From positions 1-49,016 of the forward strand of contig JACPVA010000174.1 in NCBI GenBank assembly GCA_016191995.1: a stretch of 49,016 nt of DNA, in the 5' to 3' direction. Below, in pieces: positions 45,535 through 49,016 of the stretch. Within the stretch, counting starts at the first letter, position 1; every line of letters begins with the position of its first letter. A model generated the notes under the pieces. The model was given only the letters and a program-made list of their open reading frames with translations, searched no databases and was not told the origin of the DNA. The translations under genes and the position numbers were made by a program. Source of the stretch: Burkholderiales bacterium (GTDB taxonomy: Bacteria > Pseudomonadota > Gammaproteobacteria > Burkholderiales > Burkholderiaceae_C).

Positions 45535-47436
45535 TCAGCGCAGCCGCGCCGCCTCGTCCTCCATCCGCGCCACCAGCGCATCGAGCTGGTCGATCACCGC
45601 CTGCAGCGTCTCGCGCCGCGTCAGGTCGACGCCGGCCTTCTTCAGCTGCTCCATCGGGTGGTCGTTGCCGCCGCTGGCGAGCAGCTCCAGGTAGCGCGTG
45701 GTGGCGGCGCGGCGCGACGCCTCGTCGCCGCCCGTCATCGCCGCGAACAGCTGCGCCGACGAGGCGAAGCAGGTCGCGTACTGGTAGACGTAGTACGGCG
45801 AGTTGAAGAAGTGCGGGATGCGCGCCCAGGTCCGCGCGTAGAAGTCGTCGATCTCGACCGCGTCGCCGTACCAGTCCTTCAGCAACCCGAGGTAGATCGC
45901 GTCCAGCACCTCGGGCGTGACCGCCTTGCCCTGCTCGACCAGGCGGTGCGCCTGCAGCTCGAAGTCGGCGAACATGACCTGCGTGTAGAAGGTGCCGACG
46001 ATCTGGTCGACCGCATGCTGCAGCAGCAGGAAGCGCTCGCGCGGGTCGGACTCGCGCGCCATCATGTGCTCGAGCAGGAAGCGCTCGTTGGTCGTCGAGG
46101 CGACCTCGGCGACGAAGATCGTGTAGTCGGAGGTCACGAACGGCTGGTGCTCGTGCGACAGCACGGTGTGCATCGCGTGCCCGCCCTCGTGCGCGAAGGT
46201 GAAGACCGCGTCCAGCGTGTCGTTGTGGTTCAGCAGCTGGTACGGGCCGACGCCGTAGACGCCGGCGCTGTAGGCACCGGACCGCTTGCCCTCACTCTCG
46301 TAGACGTCGATGCGGCCGCCGGCGACGAAGCGCCGGTAGCGCGCCAGATAGTCCTCGCCGAGCGGCGCGAGAGCCGCCAGCGTCAGCTCGCGCGCGGTCT
46401 CGTAGGGATAGCTGCGCTCGCTCCGCACCAGCGGCACGAAGCCGTCGTACAGGTGGTAGCTCGCCAGCCCCAGCATGCGCTTGCGCAGCCTCAGGTAGCG
46501 GCGCAGCGGCGCGGTGCCGGCGCGTGTGGCCTCGATCAGCGTCTCGACGACCGCGGTCGGGATCGCGTCGGCGTGCAGCGCCGCCTCCAGCGTCGAGCCG
46601 AATCGCCGCGCCTGCGCCAGGTACCAGTCGCGCTGCAGCAGCGCCTCGTAGACCGCGGCGTAGGTGTGCACGGTCTTGCCGTAGTTGCCGACGAAGGCGG
46701 CGGCGGCGGCGGCGCGGTCGTCCTGCCGCGTCGCCTTCTCGAGCAGCGCGTGGTAGGCGGCCGGGGTCAGCTTGACGCTCGCGCCGTCGGCCAGCGTGAC
46801 CGTCGGGAAGACGATGTCGGTCGTCGACAGCTCCTGGTAGATGCGGCCGGGGGCGCGGTCCAGCGGCCCGGCCAGCGCCAGCAGCCGCTCGCCGGCCTCG
46901 TCGAGCACATGCGCCTGCCGGCGGTACTGGTCGAGGATCGGGAAGCGGTAGGGCGCCAGGCCGGGTGTGGCGGCGATCCACTCGCGCATCGTCGGCTCGG
47001 GGATCTTCAGCAGCTCGGGCGTGAACCAGGCGGTGGCGGCGTCGAAGCGCGCAAATACCGCGCCGACGCGCTGGAAGCGCGCGGCGACCTGCTGGTCGGC
47101 CATGTCGACGTCGCGCTGCAGCTGCGGGTAGCGGTAGACGAGATATTGCAGCCGGCCGATATCGTCGTAGGCGCGGTAGGCATCGAGCACCGACTGCGCG
47201 CCGCGCGCGAGCGTGCCCTGGCGCGCGGCGAAGGCGTCCATCTTCGACTCGAGCTCGGCCAGGCCGCGCTCCCAGGCGGCCCAGTCGGCATAGATCGGCG
47301 TGAAGTCCCAGCGGTATTCGGCCGGGATGTCGGCGCGCTTGCGCGCCTGGGTGGTGGCGGACATGGCGGTGTCGGGTGCGAGGAGGATAAGGCAGCCGGC
47401 GCCGAGGGCGGCGGCGAGCCAGGGACGAGGCTTCAT
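45535..47436 (-). CDS. Exported M3-family oligoendopeptidase (PepF-like)
   Basis: The 633-residue zinc peptidase begins with a signal peptide (MKPRPWLAAALGAGCLILL, cleavage near residue 26), so unlike cytoplasmic PepF it is probably periplasmic. The N-terminal oligopeptidase-F domain starts at about 38 (AEYRWDFTPIYADWAAW). The catalytic site is HEGGH at 416-420 in TFAHEGGHAMH, with the third-ligand region about 25 residues later (FVAEVASTTNERFL). The length is normal for the family. It is convergent with the acyl-CoA synthetase (93 bp apart) and divergent from lpxC (118 bp apart). The role is likely turnover of periplasmic peptides; substrates are unknown. Confidence 0.88.
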   Translation of the reverse strand: MKPRPWLAAALGAGCLILLAPDTAMSATTQARKRADIPAEYRWDFTPIYADWAAWERGLAELESKMDAFAARQGTLARGAQSVLDAYRAYDDIGRLQYLVYRYPQLQRDVDMADQQVAARFQRVGAVFARFDAATAWFTPELLKIPEPTMREWIAATPGLAPYRFPILDQYRRQAHVLDEAGERLLALAGPLDRAPGRIYQELSTTDIVFPTVTLADGASVKLTPAAYHALLEKATRQDDRAAAAAAFVGNYGKTVHTYAAVYEALLQRDWYLAQARRFGSTLEAALHADAIPTAVVETLIEATRAGTAPLRRYLRLRKRMLGLASYHLYDGFVPLVRSERSYPYETARELTLAALAPLGEDYLARYRRFVAGGRIDVYESEGKRSGAYSAGVYGVGPYQLLNHNDTLDAVFTFAHEGGHAMHTVLSHEHQPFVTSDYTIFVAEVASTTNERFLLEHMMARESDPRERFLLLQHAVDQIVGTFYTQVMFADFELQAHRLVEQGKAVTPEVLDAIYLGLLKDWYGDAVEIDDFYARTWARIPHFFNSPYYVYQYATCFASSAQLFAAMTGGDEASRRAATTRYLELLASGGNDHPMEQLKKAGVDLTRRETLQAVIDQLDALVARMEDEAARLR

Positions 47437-47554
47437 GGCAGTGTAGTGAGCGGCGACGCGGAGGCGCGATCGTAGCCCCCGCTGCCCTGCGGCCGGCCGG
47501 GGCCAGGGCGGGGGCCGGCGGCGCGACCGGCGGATTTCCCGGACAATCCGCGTC

Positions 47555-48490
47555 ATGCTGCGCCAGCGCACCCTCAAGTCGATCACGCGCGCCGTCGGCG
47601 TCGGCGTGCACAGCGGCCACAGGGTCGAGCTGACGCTGCGCCCGGCGCCGCCGGATACCGGCATCGTCTTCATCCGCACCGATCTGCCCGACCCGGTGAC
47701 GATCCCCGTCGCGCCCGACGCCGTTTGCGACACGCGCATGGCGTCGACGATCAGCCGTGGCGGCGACCCCGGTGCGCCCAAGGTGCAGACGATCGAGCAC
47801 CTGATGTCGGCCTGCGCGGGGCTGGGCATCGACAACCTCGTCGTCGATATCTCGGGCGAGGAAGTGCCGATCCTCGACGGCTCGGCGGCGAGCTTCGTCT
47901 TCCTGCTGCAAAGCGCCGGCATCGCGCTGCAGGAGGCGCCCAAGCGCTTCCTGCGCGTGACCCGGCCGGTCGAGCTGCGCGAGGGCGAGGGCAACACGCT
48001 GAAGTGGGCGCGGCTGGAGCCGCACGATGGCTATGTGCTGAGCTTCGAGATCGAGTTCGGCCACCCGGCGGTCGACGCCACCGGGCAGCGGGTCGAGTTC
48101 GACATGGGGTCGGGCAAGTACAAGCAGGAGATCGCGCGCGCGCGCACCTTCGGCTTCACGCGCGACGTCGAGGCGATGCGCGCGCGCGGCCTGGGCCGCG
48201 GAGGCAGCCTGGACAACGTCATCGTCGTCGACGACTACCGCGTCCTCAACACCGACGGGCTGCGCTACGGCGACGAGTTCGTCAAGCACAAGATCCTGGA
48301 CGCGATCGGCGACCTGCATATCGCCGGCCACCCGCTGCTTGCGCGTTATGTCGGCTACAAGAGCGGCCACGCGCTGAACAATCGCCTGCTGCGCGCGCTG
48401 CTGGCCGACCGCACCGCGTACGAGATCGTCACCTTCGACGACGAGGCCAAGGCGCCGCGCGGCCTGGCGCAGCTGGCGCCGGCATGGTGA
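47555..48490 (+). CDS. lpxC: UDP-3-O-acyl-N-acetylglucosamine deacetylase LpxC
   Basis: LpxC performs the committed step of lipid A synthesis in the cytoplasm. The 311-residue protein shows both repeats of the family fold: [18 protein letters not shown] at the N-terminus, [16 protein letters not shown] with general base Glu81 and zinc ligand His82, zinc ligands His245 and Asp249 in [11 protein letters not shown], and catalytic His272 in YKSGHALNN. The dcw cluster is normally followed by lpxC in betaproteobacteria; here about 5.3 kb of other genes and repeats separate it from ftsZ, so it must have its own promoter, which I could not place. Confidence 0.97.
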   Translation: MLRQRTLKSITRAVGVGVHSGHRVELTLRPAPPDTGIVFIRTDLPDPVTIPVAPDAVCDTRMASTISRGGDPGAPKVQTIEHLMSACAGLGIDNLVVDISGEEVPILDGSAASFVFLLQSAGIALQEAPKRFLRVTRPVELREGEGNTLKWARLEPHDGYVLSFEIEFGHPAVDATGQRVEFDMGSGKYKQEIARARTFGFTRDVEAMRARGLGRGGSLDNVIVVDDYRVLNTDGLRYGDEFVKHKILDAIGDLHIAGHPLLARYVGYKSGHALNNRLLRALLADRTAYEIVTFDDEAKAPRGLAQLAPAW

Positions 48491-48560
48491 GCGCGGCGCG
48501 CGCGGTCCGCCCGGCGCGCCCGGCGGTGCGCTGAACTCGACGGCGGCGAGGGCAGGCGCG

Positions 48561-48746
48561 GTGCTGCTGTTCCGGCTCGTCTTCGGCCTGCTGCTGGTCG
48601 CCGGGCTGCTGTGCTTCGCGATGTACCTGGGCACCGGTCAGACGGTGTGGCGCCGGCGCGGCATGGTGATCGTGAAATGGACGATCCTGGCCGCGATCGG
48701 CTTCTTCGCGGTGCTGATCCTCGAGCGGCTCGCGCTGGCGCTGTAG
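48561..48746 (+). CDS. Small two-helix membrane protein
   Basis: The 61-residue protein (start MLLFRLVFGLLLVAG, GTG codon) has two transmembrane helices (about 2-22 and 37-57) joined by a polar loop GTGQTVWRRRG. No named family is recognised. Similar tiny hydrophobic proteins occur in many Burkholderiales, which is general knowledge, not a match made here. It starts 70 nt after lpxC on the same strand. Confidence 0.6.
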   Translation: MLLFRLVFGLLLVAGLLCFAMYLGTGQTVWRRRGMVIVKWTILAAIGFFAVLILERLALAL

Positions 48747-48907
48747 CGCGCTTGACGCCGCGGGCCGATCCAGGCCGCGCGCCGCGGCGCGAGGCTGGTA
48801 CAAGGGCGCGTACAAGCGTGCAGCTGCCCGTGGCCGAACGGCCGGGCTCGGCCCGTTGCTGCCCCTCAATGGCGCTCTTCTTTCGTGCGCTTGCCACGAC
48901 CTCGCGA
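48747..48907. other. Non-coding stretch before the right repeat
   Basis: I see no convincing gene here. A frame opening at 48869 runs into the inverted repeat and off the window and has no family resemblance. The stretch is GC-rich with weak self-complementarity only. Confidence 0.4.
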
Positions 48908-49010
48908 GCCGAGGACGGCGGGTACCCTTGCCCTCCATGTCCCCCGCCATCGGCCTCGCGGCCGATGGCTCCTCCTTTACTTACGGTCAAGGGTACCCGC
49001 CGTCCTCGGC
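48908..49010 (-). repeat. Hairpin-cassette repeat, right copy, with 23-bp perfect terminal inverted repeats
   Basis: The arms at 48908-48930 and 48988-49010 are perfect complements over 23 bp (outer ends GCCGAGGACGG...). Inside is a second hairpin with a 10-bp stem (48946-48955/48960-48969, loop TCGC). Read on the minus strand, the inner hairpin is bordered by GTAAAGGAGGAG (48980-48969) and CATGGAGGG (48939-48931), the same edges as the cassette at 1-116. The whole unit is about 103 bp and encodes nothing recognisable. It looks like a small non-autonomous element or REP/BIME-type sequence. Confidence 0.75.
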
Positions 49011-49016
49011 AGGCCA

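Noticed and set aside
48869..49016. Partial gene running off the right edge
   Set aside because: The frame crosses the perfect inverted repeat, has no family resemblance and uses codons unlike the real genes.

Overview
The window is very GC-rich, gene-dense bacterial DNA. Its gene content points to a betaproteobacterium of the order Burkholderiales, probably the Rubrivivax/Leptothrix side. The main evidence is a complete mraZ-to-ftsZ cell-division/cell-wall cluster followed shortly by lpxC, a pyrR-pyrB-pyrC' set, and rpoH of betaproteobacterial type. Taxonomy is inferred from gene order and protein similarity only. Many starts are GTG, and most neighbouring genes overlap by 4 nt (ATGA/GTGA), so translation is strongly coupled.

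Layout. 1-303: a hairpin-rich repeat cassette, then apparently empty DNA. 304-6161 (minus strand): rpoH with a CIRCE operator, a large MASE1-CHASE-PAS hybrid histidine kinase, and a CPD photolyase. 6270-15468 (plus): yqgE, ruvX, pyrR, pyrB, a metal-ligand-less dihydroorotase (pyrC'), a PlsC-like acyltransferase, an AMP/thymidine phosphorylase with a PRPP-synthase homologue, catalytic pyrC, and a NYN/LOTUS-type putative RNA-binding protein. 15555-24052: htpX behind a sigma32-like promoter, an anchored protein coupled to a secreted pectinacetylesterase-family hydrolase, the RNase P RNA gene, a Tat-exported intradiol-dioxygenase-like protein, a Bcr/CflA exporter, a carbonic-anhydrase-like protein that has lost all three zinc histidines, and a minus-strand pair (small membrane protein plus double zinc ribbon/pseudo-receiver protein).

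24305-42254: the dcw cluster mraZ-rsmH-ftsL-ftsI-murE-murF-mraY-murD-ftsW-murG-murC-ddl-ftsQ-ftsA-ftsZ. These genes turn UDP-MurNAc into lipid II and build the divisome. 42340-48746: an alpha/beta hydrolase, a 0.5 kb mosaic of inverted repeats, an acyl-CoA synthetase, an exported M3 oligopeptidase on the minus strand, lpxC and a small membrane protein. The window ends in a second hairpin cassette that shares constant edges with the one at position 1.

The most striking structure lies between ftsW and murG. Three tandem 74-bp units each encode a 25-residue mini-ORF that overlaps the next start by ATGA. An unbroken stop/start relay therefore links ftsW through three mini-ORFs to murG. Other items worth attention are the two hairpin cassettes with constant edges and different interiors, the ligand-less carbonic anhydrase, the phosphorylase/PRPP-synthase pair, and the zinc-ribbon pseudo-receiver.
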